This document shows positions 24,203 to 36,300 of a stretch of 64,000 bases of DNA, piece by piece. The stretch is from Nicotiana tabacum (Eukaryota; Streptophyta; Magnoliopsida; Solanales; Solanaceae). Under the pieces are notes generated by a model that was not told where the DNA came from, searched no databases, and saw nothing but the letters and a program-made list of their open reading frames with translations. Made by a program: the position numbers and the translations under genes. Each line of letters begins with the position of its first letter. The first letter of the stretch is position 1. Where the stretch lies: NCBI RefSeq assembly GCF_000715075.1, contig NC_134101.1, forward strand, positions 22,994,822-23,058,821, given 5' to 3'.

Positions 24203-24402
24203 CTCCCCCTTGGATGTCCATAGATAATATGCATCGTTAAAATCTTATTAGAGAAAAAACAAATCATAGTGAAGGAAAAAGAGTACACATATTTAGAAAT
24301 ATGCTTTTTGGTTGCCTCATTAAAAACCTTGCAAGGAAAACCCAGTGGGACAAAACCTTGTAAGGGAAAAAGAGTACACCGCGTATTAACTCCCCTTGAT
24401 GA

Positions 24403-27400
24403 GAGCATCAATTCACATCCTTGAGCCTTCGCATCCCAATCTTGTACACTGGTTTCTTGAAGGTTGACGTCGGTAGAGATTTGGTAAACAAATCAGCCAT
24501 ATTATCACTTAAACGGATCTGTTGCACACTGATATCACCATTCTTTTGAAAATCATGTGTGAAAAATAACTTTGGTGAAATGTGCTTTGTTCTATCTCCT
24601 TTTATGAATCCTCCCTTCAATTGAGTTATGCATGTTGCATTGTCTTCATACAAAATTGTGGGTAGTTTGTCACACTTCAAACTACATTGTCTCAAATAAG
24701 GTATATTACAGCCTCAACAATACACATTCTCAACTTGGTTCATGAATAGCAATTATCTCAGTATGATTAGATGAAGTAACCACGATTGATTGCTTAGTCG
24801 ATCGCCAAGATATTGCAGTGCCTCCAGATGTAAACACATAGCCTGTTTGAGATCGAGTCTTGTGTGGGTCAGATAAATACTCAGCATCGGCATAACCAAC
24901 AAGATTGGGATTGCAATCATTGCCATAAAATAAGCCCATATCGGTAGTCTCTTTTAGATACCGCAATATGTATTTGATTCCATTACAATATCTCCTTATA
25001 GGAGCAGAGCTATATCTTGCTAAGACATTAACTGAAAAAGTTATGTCAGGTCTTGTAGTATTAGAAAGATACATTAGTGCACCAATTGCACTAAGATATG
25101 GTACTTCAGGACCAAGAAGCTATTCATTCTTTTCTTGAGGTCGGAACGGGTCCGTATTCACATCAAGTGATCGAATAACTATCGGAGTACTTAATGGATG
25201 TGCTCCATCTATGTAAAACCGTTTCAATACCTTTTCTATGTAGGCAGATTGATGAACAAAAATCATGTTTGCCAAATGTTCAATTTACAAATCGAGACAT
25301 AATTTTGTCTTTCCGAGATCTTTCATCTCGAATTCCTTCTTTAACTAATCAATTGCCTTTTGAAGTTCTGTAGAAGTTCCAATAAGGTTTATGTCATCAA
25401 CATATACGAGAAGTACAATAAACTCCCATGTTGTTTTCTTTATAAAAATACATGGACAAATAGAATCATTTATATAATCTTTCTTTAATAAATATTCACT
25501 AAGGCGGTTATACAATATTTTTTCCTGATTGTTTTAAACCATACAAAGATCTTTGGAATTTGATTGAAAATATTTCCCTGGACTTTGGTTTATGTACGTC
25601 AGGCATTTTAAATCTCTTAGGAATTTTCATGTATATCTCATTATCAAGTGAGCCGTAAAGGTAGGTTGTAACCACATCCATTAAATGCATGTCAAGATTT
25701 TCATGGACAACAAAACTAATGAGATAACGGAACGTTATAGCATCCATAACAGGAAAATACGTCTCTTTATAATCGACACAAGGTCTTTGTAAAAATCCTT
25801 GTGCAACAAGGCGCGCCTTATATATTTGTACCTCATTTTTCTCACTCCTTTTACGTACAAAGACCCATTTATAGCCAACAGGTTTAACACCATTAGGTGT
25901 TTGGACTACAGACCAAAAAAACTTCACGTTTCGCAAGTGAATCCAATTCAGATTGGATTGCTTCTTGCCATTTTGGCCAATCACGTCTTTGTCGACATTC
26001 TCCAACAGATTGAGGTTCAAAATTCTCATTATCTTGCATAATGCTAGATGCAACATTGTATGCAAAGACATAATCCACCACTATATTCAATCGATTCAAA
26101 TTTATCTCAATATCGATTGGATTTATTGATAGTTCCTTATTTTCTTGAGTCTCAGGCTCATCGATATCCTCATGAATCTCAGGAATCATGGGTTTCTTTA
26201 TGAGACTCTTTCATAGTGTCATCTTGAATATTTATTTTCCCTTTTATAGGATTTCGATCTTTAGAATCCAATGGTCTGCCACGCTTTAGGCGTGCTTTTG
26301 ACTCATCAGCTATGACACTAGAAGATTTTCTAACAGGGACATCAATACGGATTGGAACATTCTCTGTAGGGATATGTGATTTCATTATCCTTTTTAGATC
26401 CGTAAATACATCTGATATTTGATTTGCTATTTTCTGTAAATGGATAATCTTTTGCACCTCTTTTTCACAAATAGAGGCATGTGGATCAAGATGAGACAAT
26501 GATGAATTTTTTCACGAAATTTTCCGTTTGATTTTACCAATTTCTCCCAATTTCTCCCCTTAATTTTGGGGAAAATGCCTCATCGAATTGACAATCTGCA
26601 AATCGAGCAGTGAATAAATCTCCCGTTAATATTTTGAGGTAGCGAATAATGGAGGGTGATTCAAACCCAACATATATTCCTAACCTTCTTTGGAGACCCA
26701 TCTTGGTGCGATATGGCGGTGCTACAGGCATATATACAACGCATCCAAAAAAATTTAGATGTGATATATTAGGTTCATGACCCAAAATTAATTACAACGG
26801 GGAATATTTATGATAATTTATCGGTCTGAGACGAATTAGCATTGTTGCATGCAAAATGGCATGACCCCAAACAGAAGTGGGTAATTTTATTTTCATTAGT
26901 AACGGTTTTGCTATCAATTGCAGACGTTTAATCAAAGACTCTGCAAGACCATTTTGAGTGTGAACATGAACTACAGGATGCTCCACTTTTATCCCAATTG
27001 ATAAGCAATAATCATTAAATACTTGAAATGAAAATTCAGCAGCATTATCAGGTCGAATAGACTTAATTGGATTATCGGGAAACTGTGCCCGTTATCGAAT
27101 TATTTGTGTTATTAATTTTGCAAACGCCAGGTTGCGAGATGATAATAGGCACACATGAGACCATCTAGAAGATGCATCTATTAAGACCATAAAATATCTA
27201 AACGACTCACTAGGTGGGTGAATAGGTCCATAAATATCCCCTTGTATACGTTCCAAAAACGCAGGGGACTCAGTCCCAACCTTTGTTGGAGATGATCTAA
27301 TAATCAACTTGCCTTGATAACAAGAAGTGCAAGAAAACTCATTATTTAAAAGAATTTTTAAATGCTTTAATGGATGCCCATTTGAGTTCTCTATAACTCG

Positions 27401-28013
27401 TCTCATCATAATTGATCCATGATGTCTCAATCGATCATGCCAAAGTACAAAAGTATTAGAATTAGAAATCTTTTGGTTTAGAATGTACCTCAATTGCACT
27501 AATTATTGTTCAATACATGCCACAAGATAAAGATGGGAATGTCTCAATAACCCTTTTCTCGCCAGAGACATTCTTGGTAACGATGAGATATTCGAGATTA
27601 TTCTCATCTATTATCTCAATATGAAATCAATTTCGACGGATAGCTTTAAAACTCAACAAGTTCCTCTTGGACTTGGAGGAGAACATTGCATTCTCTAGGA
27701 TAAGTATTGTTCCGTTAGGCAAAGTTATATTAGCTCTTCCAGAGCCTTCAATTAGATTACTACTACCAGAAATTGTAGTAACATCTGCCTTACACATACT
27801 TAAATGAGAGAAATATTTCTTCTCTTTGAATATTGTATGTGTTGTACATGAATCAATTAAGCAAATATTTTTACAATTGAACTTTGATCCAAGTTTGCTT
27901 TGAAAGATATCCATATTTGCTTCCCATGGTTTGACATACAAAAGAAGTATATGAATAAATATTAGTATTTTTAAAGAAAAAAGAAAAAAAATAAAGTTAA
28001 ACCAATAATTCAA
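24403..28013 (-). pseudogene. copia-1 pol: protease, integrase, reverse transcriptase, RNase H, broken
   Basis: From high to low coordinates: protease (CLIDSCTTHTIF, about 27870), GAG-pre-integrase and zinc region (FVLWHDRLRHHG, FSCTSCYQGK), integrase core starting RIQGDIYGPIHPP, then AFLERI.. and the NGLAES region. The linker comes next. The reverse transcriptase starts at about 25900 (PVGYKWVFVRK, YKARLVAQGF) and includes LYGLKQSG. YVDD is intact at 25393-25404. RNase H lies at about 25074-24730 (VGYADAEYLSDPHKTRSQTG). The frame is cut by many stops and frameshifts, near 27090, 26790, 26190, 25500, 25340 and 24700. No protein can be made. Clade within copia not assigned. Confidence 0.88.
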
Positions 28014-28540
28014 TAGTGACCTTTTAATGCATTTTCTGGCAAATTCTAATTATTATACAAATAATTAAGCATCAAATATAATACAATTATAAGTACATTA
28101 CACATATGACTAATACAACTACAACAAATTTATTTACATGTATAAGTTATTTGCATTTTCCTATACATTGCGTGAAAAATAATTGATTCATGTAAGAAAA
28201 GAACATACTTAGGTGCTTCTCTTTTCTTTATTCATAATATTTCATCCATGTACATGAAAATAAATTAAGGGTGAAGTAACAAAAGTTGTTCCAGGGTGCT
28301 TGTAAACATCTTCTTAAAGAGAATTAAAGTAACATAAAGAAAAATCAAAAAGCGTTAAAAGATTAGTGAGACTAGGACACTAATTACTTAGATATTACTC
28401 CTTGTTTGTGAAATTTATGAAATTTCGGAAATACATATATTTTTAAAAACTACATAAGAAGTATTATTAAGTGCAATAAAAATTATAAGATGTTTATTCA
28501 TTAGATACTACGAATAGAAAAACATAAAAATCAAGCTGCC
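28010..28540 (-). other. Non-coding spacer between gag and pol of copia-1
   Basis: About 530 very AT-rich bases with no coding signal separate the end of gag (stop near 28530) from the protease. An insertion, an intron-like spacer or a two-ORF arrangement could explain it. No target duplication of an inserted element is visible. Confidence 0.5.
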
Positions 28541-29450
28541 CAATCATCTTTAACCATAGATTCATCACCGATCGAGTGATTTATTTTTCCATCAGGGTGC
28601 TCAAAAAAATCTGTCACATCTAAGTGGGTGATGTCAAATTCATTTTCATAGACAAAATTAGCTTCAGGGGCTTTATTCTTTAGAGATACTTGATAAAACT
28701 CAACCAAATATTTTGGTATACGACAAATATTTGCCCAATGCCTTTTTCCACCGCAACGATGACATTCAGTTTCTGAACCATTTGCCCTTGGCCCTTTTTA
28801 CTTTTGGTGGTTATTTTTATTTGGGGGGTGATTAACACCAGAAAATTTTTTTCCTTGGCCACGGCCACGACCGCGAACAGGGCAACGACCTTTTCCACGC
28901 TTAGAATAATGGGAATACACCTCATTCACTTCAAGCAATGGTATAGATCTAGTGGATCGATTTCTGTGATTTCTCATGAGCAAGTCGTTGTTTCGTTCAG
29001 CCACAAGGAGAAGAGAAATCAACCCAGAGTACTTCTTGATACCTTTCTCTCGGTACTGCTGTTGCAAGACCATATTGGAGGCATAAAACGTTGTGAACGT
29101 TTTTTCAAGCATATCATAGTCAGTGATAGTATGTCCACAGAGTTTTAATTTAGAAGTAATTATGAACATCGCAGAATTATGTTCAGAAACAGACTTAAAG
29201 TCTTATCGTGCTTGTGGAAGAGTGACCAAATTTAAGTTGTCATATCTTTCCTTTAAGCCATTCCACAAAACAAGTGGATCTTTGACTGTGAGATATTCTA
29301 TCTTCAACCCTTCATCAAGGTGATATCGCAAGAAAATCAAGGAATTGGCACAGTCTTGTGTAGATGCTTTATTTTTTGTCTTTAATGGCATCTCCAAGAC
29401 CCGTTGCATCTAAATGGATTTCAGCATCCAACACCCATGTCATATAGTTC
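28531..29450 (-). pseudogene. copia-1 gag, broken
   Basis: Read downwards: the start lies near 29490-29400 (QRVLEMPLKTKNKAST). The retrotransposon gag domain has DPLVLWNGLKERYDNL and ITDYDMLEKTFTTFYASNMV. A basic stretch follows (RGKGRCPVRGRGRGQG). The zinc knuckle CHRCGGKRHWANIC spans about 28765-28724 and is complete (Cys, Cys, His, Cys). The C-terminal tail is acidic and ends near 28530. The frame is interrupted by stops and at least two frameshifts. Confidence 0.8.
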
Positions 29451-29577
29451 TTGCCCGTAATTTTAAGGACAACGAACTTTCTTTTCATAATATCAGTCAT
29501 AATTAAAAGAGGAGAAAAGTTATACCTTAGTCTTCGCAAAGAGCTTCTTGAGACGGTTGAGTATCGTACTGATAACG

Positions 29578-29855
29578 TGTTATAAAATATAACTCAAAAT
29601 AACAGTATAGAACAAGGAAAAATAAACTAAGAGATATATAGAGAAAGAGAGAAGATATTCTTATATCTTCTTCAATTGTGTGTATTTTTCTATTTATTAT
29701 AAGGCCTTTATATAGGCATAAAAAATGAAGAAAATATGTCATTGAATTTGTCATTAAACATAGAAAATATGTCATTGAATATGTCAGTAAGCATTTAAGA
29801 AAAATATCACGGAGGAAGAGTAAATATTCACCATAATTTGATATTTCTTATAACA
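29578..29855 (-). repeat. 5' LTR of copia-1
   Basis: 278 bases, same ends as its partner at 23925-24202. TATA region CCTTTATATAGGC is at about 29704-29716. Confidence 0.93.
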
Positions 29856-29860
29856 AAAAG

Positions 29861-30334
29861 AACAATAATCATTTTTTAGTTTTTCCATGTTTTGTAACTA
29901 TTGGATCGTATATAAAGAGTTAAAGACCAACTTATCCTCCTCAAAATATTATGAACACAGTATAATTAATGAGCTTTATAAACAACAAAAGCAACGAGAA
30001 ATGACTGAAAAAGCTTGATTTGATCATAAGTGGTAAGTTGAAAGTGTTGCATTATTGAGTTGAAAAGGTGGTAAAAGGTTTGGATTTTTTGAAGCCAATA
30101 AACAGCCAAAAGTGAACTCCTATCTTTTAAAGGCGATGGGGAAAAGGCTGTATAGTAAATAATGAGCACTTTTTTTTTCGTTTTCTAATGAAGAAAAGAT
30201 AAAGGAACGCATTCAAAGTTTACGCTTTGCGTATAAATTGTCGAATTGAAGTGCAAAAACTATATCTCTTTGCTAGTGTAATATGCTGTATTTTAGGTGT
30301 CAAATGTGAGGTTTTATTTCGAAAAACGGTGCTA
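29861..30334. other. Intergenic, no gene seen
   Basis: AT-rich sequence between copia-1 and the hAT-like MITE. No coding or RNA motif recognised. Confidence 0.6.
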
Positions 30335-30342
30335 ATACCGAC

Positions 30343-31084
30343 TAGGGGTGTACAAACCGAACCGAAAAATCTCACCAAAGCGAAAAGTCAAATCAAACCA
30401 ATTAAAAAATCTGACTAGATTTGGTTTGATTTGGTTTGATATTGAGTAAAAAATCCGAACCAAGCCGACATATAAATATATAATTTTTTATATATAATTT
30501 TAAGATTTTGTATAGAATTTTATTTAAAAGATATCTAGAAATATTTGAGATTGGGATATAATATTTAATAGAACTATAAAGTACATTTATTTTTATTTAC
30601 TTTAAATAATAGATTGAAATGTGTCAATCATCTCTTTGTTCTTTTATATTCATATGTCAAGATTTATTACATGTTTTTCGAATTTGAAGTGATATTTCGA
30701 TAATCTAAAATTACATACAACATATCATTATTTAGGTATCATATTGATTTTTATGTTTAATTATTAAATTTTGTTAACCCTGAAAGCGTACATCAACAAA
30801 AAATTATTGGTAGACGACTAAGAAAATAAACTACTATGTGTTACTAAAATAATTCTCCCATGAGATCACTTTAATAGATCATATATTTGTTTTTTTAATT
30901 TTTAGTAAACATATATTCACTTATCAAAATTTTATCTATAACTTTAATAATGCAAGATTGAAATAATAGTCACGTAACCAAAAAAACCCAAAAATCTGAC
31001 AAAACTGAACCAATTCGAACCGATATAATTGATTTGGTTTGATTTTGATAAAATTTGAACCAACCCGATCCATATACACCCCTA
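30343..31084. mobile_element. hAT-like MITE, 742 bases
   Basis: The terminal inverted repeat is TAGGGGTGTA at the left and TACACCCCTA at the right. It is flanked by identical 8-base repeats ATACCGAC (30335-30342 and 31085-31092), the target-site length of hAT elements. Inside both ends are (AACCGAAC) and GGTTTGATTTGG-type repeats, partly inverted to one another. No coding capacity. TAGGGGTG ends are a known hAT pattern. Confidence 0.85.
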
Positions 31085-31252
31085 ATACCGACATACCAAA
31101 TGCTTGCAACTTTTTTTCTAAAACTAAAGAGTTGGCCTTTCAACTTAAAAATACTTTTAGTTTAATCGATTTAACTTTTTTTTTTACTTCAAATATACTT
31201 TGTAGTCCTAAAAATACCCTTCGCGATATAAAAACTTTAACCCCCCACCCCA

Positions 31253-31441
31253 CAGTGGCGGAGCCACATGCATTTAATAGGTGTCAATCGATACCCTTTT
31301 GTCGAAAAATTACACTGTGTAATTAGGTAATATTTTTATAAAATATGTATATATACTACACATTGACACTCCTTGACTTCTTAGTGAGTTTATTTTTTTA
31401 TATTTTAACTCCCCTTGATGAAAATCTTGGCTCCGCCACTG
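31253..31441. mobile_element. Short hAT-like MITE, 189 bases
   Basis: Perfect terminal inverted repeats: CAGTGGCGGAGCCA at the left and TGGCTCCGCCACTG at the right. The five bases outside each end are CCCCA, so at least part of the target duplication is kept. The interior is AT-rich with no coding sequence. This CAGTGGCGGAGC type is common in Solanaceae. Confidence 0.85.
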
Positions 31442-32145
31442 CCCCAAAATTGTTGTTAGTACCTTTTCATGTAAATATAATTTTAAATTTATATTTCAAA
31501 AAATCCTTTAATGGTCAGTTATTTTAATGAAAAATTTGCTTATCAATCTTTTTTATGACATATACCAATTGTGTATTATTAGTTTCGGCATTTTTATCTA
31601 AACACGTAATTATTTATTTATAAAATTAATTTTAGTACTTAAAATATTTTTAGCACTTGATGCTTATCAATAAAAGTACATTTAATCTTTTAAGCCAAAG
31701 AGGTTTTGAAAGAAAATTGTAGTTGATGTTTTAAATACAAAAAATTCAAGAGATCTTTTCCTCGTAAACCCAATATATTTAAGAGTTTAAGTGCTACCAC
31801 CAAGAAGTATGTTGAGATGATTGGATTTCTCCGCTCTTAAGGATGTTTGAATAGAAAAACTTTTTGTCGAGAGTGATTTATCATTTTAGTGTATTTATCC
31901 GACTTGAATTTGAATTAGTCACACCATCAAGTGCACATATAATCATTATAAGGGATGCTATATAGAGATTAGTCGGTATTTATTTTGTCCTAAAATTTTA
32001 AACTAAAAATTTTAATTTCAGAATAATTCAAAACATCTAAAAATTAAAAATTTCGGACGCATCGACTAATTCTTAAATTGACGCCGTTTATAGTAGCTAT
32101 GTGGTGTCATTTCTACTTGCATTATAGATACTCCTACATATAACA
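31442..32145. other. AT-rich intergenic DNA, no gene seen
   Basis: Low-complexity AT-rich sequence with no feature I can support. Confidence 0.5.
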
Positions 32146-32390
32146 TACTCTCTCCGTTTTAATTTATGTTAACTTATTTCCTTTTTAGTGCGTACAAAAA
32201 AGAATGATCCCTTTTCTTATTTGGAAACAATTTACTTTTATGCAATGATTTATAGCCACACAAAATATATGTGCTTTATTTTACGTCACAAGTTCAAAAG
32301 TTTTCTCTATTTTCTTAAATTTTGTGCCCACTTAAATAAGTTTTCTTTCTTTCTTAAACTCTGTGAGTATATCTTATAAACTTTTTGACC
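32146..32390. mobile_element. MITE fragment of the CTCCGTTTCAATTTATG type
   Basis: The left end CTCTCTCCGTTTTAATTTATG is clear, followed by the typical interior (CTTTTTAGTGCGTACAAAAA, TATAGCCACACAAA, TGTGCCCACTTAAATA). The right inverted end is missing. Pieces of the same family recur near 39500, 50090 and 56550. Confidence 0.55.
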
Positions 32391-32399
32391 AATGGTGAG

Positions 32400-33327
32400 G
32401 TAGCCAATTGCATATACTGTGGTCCGCAGCAGCAGTAACTGCACTTAAATCCCCGCAGCCCTTCTCTCTTTTCTCTCTTCTTGAATACATAATACTGTTT
32501 TCTCTCTTTTTCAGTCTCACTGTCTCCCATCTTTCTCTCTCCTTTATATCTCTGTTTATTTCCCTGTCCAGTTTCCAGCTACATAGTCGATGCAAATTAA
32601 ATATACAATCAATAAAACATCCCAATCAAGAAACAAACAACAATACTAGAAACTGAGGTGGTCTCCTAAACTTTCCTTTTCACTTCCCAGAGGTACTGGG
32701 AATGTATATGTAGTATACAAGTTTTGTTTTTCTTTTTATATGCATTATTATTATCTCCAAAAAAAAATCATATAGTACATATCCATGCATCAAAGGGTAT
32801 GAAAAACTAATTAAAAAGCTTTCTTTTAATTTTCTGTTTTAATCATATATGCACAGCTTTCTCTTTTTCCTTTTCTTGATCAAGTAATTTGAAACAAATG
32901 TTGGGATTGTGACGTTTGTGTATTCACATGGTTTAGTACTATGTTGTCTTTTGCTTTGTTAGTATATTTGAAGATCTCATACACGGGGTTTTGTGTTTTT
33001 GTTGTTTTATATATGTTGCAGCATGTCCTCTCCCTAATAGCATAGTACTCTACTCTCCAGGGGAGGAACTTTGATATATATCTTGTACTACTTAATTATA
33101 TGCTCTCTCCTTTCTGGGAATTATTGAATGTATTAGCTTGAAAATTTAAACCAAATAGTATATGATATCATGTTTGGTTTGCACTACGAATTTTTTCAAT
33201 GCTTCTACTGAAAATTCTACAGCTTTTGATTGATGAGGAGAATTTTGGGTCTGCAGATAGATGAGAAGTGACCATCTTAATTAGAGGCTCTTTAATTTGG
33301 CTGCCTGAAAAGGATGCCAGTTCAGAA
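32400..33327 (+). promoter_or_regulatory. Promoter-proximal region and 5' leader of the APRR2-like gene
   Basis: 32455-32580 is a strong pyrimidine (CT) patch, common just around plant transcription starts. The leader probably has an intron: possible donor AGAG|GTACTGGG near 32691 and acceptor CTGCAG at 33251-33256, 71 bases before the start codon. These leader details are inference; transcripts are needed to fix them. Confidence 0.4.
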
Positions 33328-36300
33328 ATGGTTTGCACTGAGAATGAATTATTGGGTTGGAATGATTTCCCAAAAGGACTTAAAGTTCTTCTTCTTGATA
33401 AAGACTGCAATTCTGCCTCTGAGATGAGATCAAGGCTTGAGCAAATGAACTATATTGGTAAGATCTCCTTTCTTTCTTTCATTTTTGTTAATTTACTTTT
33501 CTTCCTGTTTTTTTTCCTTTGACTTTTGAAAGATAGCCAGCAGTTGCCTCTACAGTATACTGGTTTAGTAACCGGTGATTTACCAATCTATACAAAATGT
33601 CAGCTTAGTGTTGAAGCTATCAGTGTGATTGATTTGACAAGTAACAAAGGCTTTTGGTAGTCTTCCTTCATTTTCGAATTAGCTTACGACATCTCCTAGA
33701 AGTTTCTTCTTATTTATGGCCTTTGGATGAATCTGCTTTAATTTGTAGTCCTCAACTTGCTACTCATCCCCAGCAATGTTTGATAAGGCAAAGACTCTTC
33801 TCGAGTTGAGAGAGCCTCTAAAACGCCTTGAGGCGAACCATATGTGCAAAGTTTTAATGATTGGATAGATCATGTTTGGGATATTCCATCTGTTGCAATG
33901 CTTCATTTACAACATATGCTGCTATCCTTGCTTTTGTTGATCAATATAAGTCGCTTCTATTTTTCTATTTGAAAATGTTATCAATCTTTTTCTTTTGTTG
34001 AACCTTCCTGAAAATTCATCTTCATACATGTGACGAAATCATTCATGTCCTTGCAGTTTACGTGTTCTGCGATGAGACTGAAGCTTTGTCTGCAATCTCA
34101 AGCAAGTTGGAAGTATTCCATCTAGCCATTGTAGAGGTAAAGCTTTTTTTTTTTCTACACTAGGAACTTTTACCCTTCAACTTCATATTGTTTTCATGTA
34201 GACATTAAGCTTGGATTGTGATACATTTATGTTTTATGGAGAAACAGATTTTCTTAAGTTATTATATGCTGCAACTAAAACAGCTTTAGTGCTCCTTGTC
34301 CATTTTCACTTTATAGTGGTTTATTACCAGAACCAAGGCCAATGTTTTCTTACTGTTTATGTATGTGTCTGTAAATTGTCAACAGGTAACTGCTGGCAAC
34401 AACGATGGAGGTCTCAAATTTCTCGAAAGTGCTAAAGATCTGCCGACTATAAGTAAGTGCTTCTGTATTGTAATTAGAGGCATAATCGGAAGTGCTAAAC
34501 TCTTAAATTTACTAGTTATCCTTGTGGTTACCAACTGTTATAAGTGAAAGTTGTATCTTTGTCCTAAGTTCTTGGAATTGATACTTACTTCATTAAGATA
34601 AATCCAGTGTTAAGTCATTGCTTTTTCCTTTTTTTTTTATCTTTCATCATTTTTGTTTTTAAAGTGATTCTCGATTTATAAAACAATATTGTAAAAAAGG
34701 GCAACACAGTGTACAAAGTATCCTGCTTTTACGCAGGGTCCGGGAAAGGGCCGCACCCCAAGGGTGTGATATAGACAACTTAATCTAATGCAAGCATTAA
34801 TAGCTGCTTCCACGGCGAACGCAGCCTATCATAAAACAATATTGTGAAAAGCACAAATTATCTCTGCTTAGAAATATCATGAAACAATAAAACTTAGAAA
34901 CTTTACTTGCTCTTACAGTGTGAAATATTTCTGATAGAACAACTTTAATCCCTTTTTTTCAGTGGTGTCAAGTATTCACTCTATTAGCACCATGATGAAG
35001 TGCATAGCGGTGAGATCTCGTCTCTCAGATTTTCATTTGATGCAATTTTTTGGGTAATTAAGTGAAAAAATATTAAATTATATCAAAAGAAATTTTGATG
35101 TTTGCAGCTTGGTGCAGTTGAGTTCCTTCAGAAACCACTATCAGATGATAAACTAAGAAATATATGGCAGCATGTAGTTCACAAGGTTCTTCCTAAACTT
35201 AGTTCAGACTGTTGAGCTTATTAAATGTAGAGGAAAATCTGACTTTTATTAGCTGGAACAGGCATTTAATTCTGGAGGAAAGGATATCTCTGAGTCGCTT
35301 AAGCCGGTTAAAGAATCTCTTTTGTCCATGCTAGAGCTCCAACCAGTAAAGAGTGAAGCAGATAATGAAAATTCTAATGGAGCTGAGCCTTTCACTTCAA
35401 TGGTGGAAAACCAAAAAGAACCACCATCCTGCTGTGACAAATATCCAGCTCCTTCAACTCCGCAACAGAAACAAGGAGTAAGGTCAGTGGACGATGGTGA
35501 TTTCCAAGATCATACTATCTTGTCAACTGAACAAGATAGTGAGGTGAATGAAGGGGACACAAAATCTGTCGAAACTACTTGTTGCGATTCTGTTGCTGAG
35601 ACTACTGCCCTGGTGGATTCTCCAGGGCGACTAGGAGAGGCTATCACAAAAGAGGAGCATGATTCTGCTGCTGATCAGAAGATGGAGGATCACATTGCTA
35701 CTTGTTCACCAAGTAATGACTGCCCGGGCAATGGCAGTACTCGTTCTGCTGACCCTAGTAAAGCATCTGGTCTCCATAATTCAAGAGGGACAAAAGCTAA
35801 TAAGAAAAAGATGAAGGTAAGATGGAACAAGTGCTGACTAATTCTATGACTGACAATCTTAGTAATAATGTATTGGGTGTCCATGACTGCTAGTGTTAAA
35901 ACAATAAATAGAATTTGATATTTGGCTGGTAATCAGAATAGGTTTGGCTTGTGCTTTTTTTAGCATTATGTAGTTAACTGAGCATAGATCTTAGAATCCT
36001 GCTTTATTTTGGATCACTTGTTTTTGGATATCCAGGTAGACTGGACACCTGAACTACACAAGAAATTTGTTAAAGCAGTAGAGCAACTCGGTATAGATCA
36101 AGCCATTCCTTCTCGAATACTAGAGCTGATGAAAGTAGAAGGTTTGACGAGACATAATGTAGCTAGCCATCTCCAGGTTGGTTGAGTTTCTGCTCTATGG
36201 TGATTTAATAGACTTTTTTTTCTTTCTTAATTCAAGTTATTTCAATACGTGAAAATGAATGCAAAAGCAAGCCTTGCCTGTTGGATGGAAGGGAGCAAGA

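Larger units (their letters stand above)
23925..29855 (-). mobile_element. Complete Ty1/copia element (copia-1), decayed coding region
   Basis: 5931 bases on the minus strand. Two LTRs of 278 bases each (23925-24202 and 29578-29855) start TGTTATAA and end TTATAACA. The flanking 5-base repeats AAAAG (23920-23924 and 29856-29860) are identical. The purine tract AAGGGGGAG (24203-24211, minus strand) adjoins the 3' LTR. Beside the 5' LTR the minus strand reads CGTTATCAGTACGATACTC; this is the expected primer site position but not the usual iMet form. By eye the two LTRs differ at about 27 positions, so the insertion is old. Domain order on the minus strand is gag, protease, integrase, reverse transcriptase, RNase H. 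Confidence 0.93.

Noticed and set aside
32408..32656. Plus and minus frames of about 80 codons upstream of the APRR2-like gene
   Set aside because: They are translations of the CT-rich leader patch and lack any known motif.
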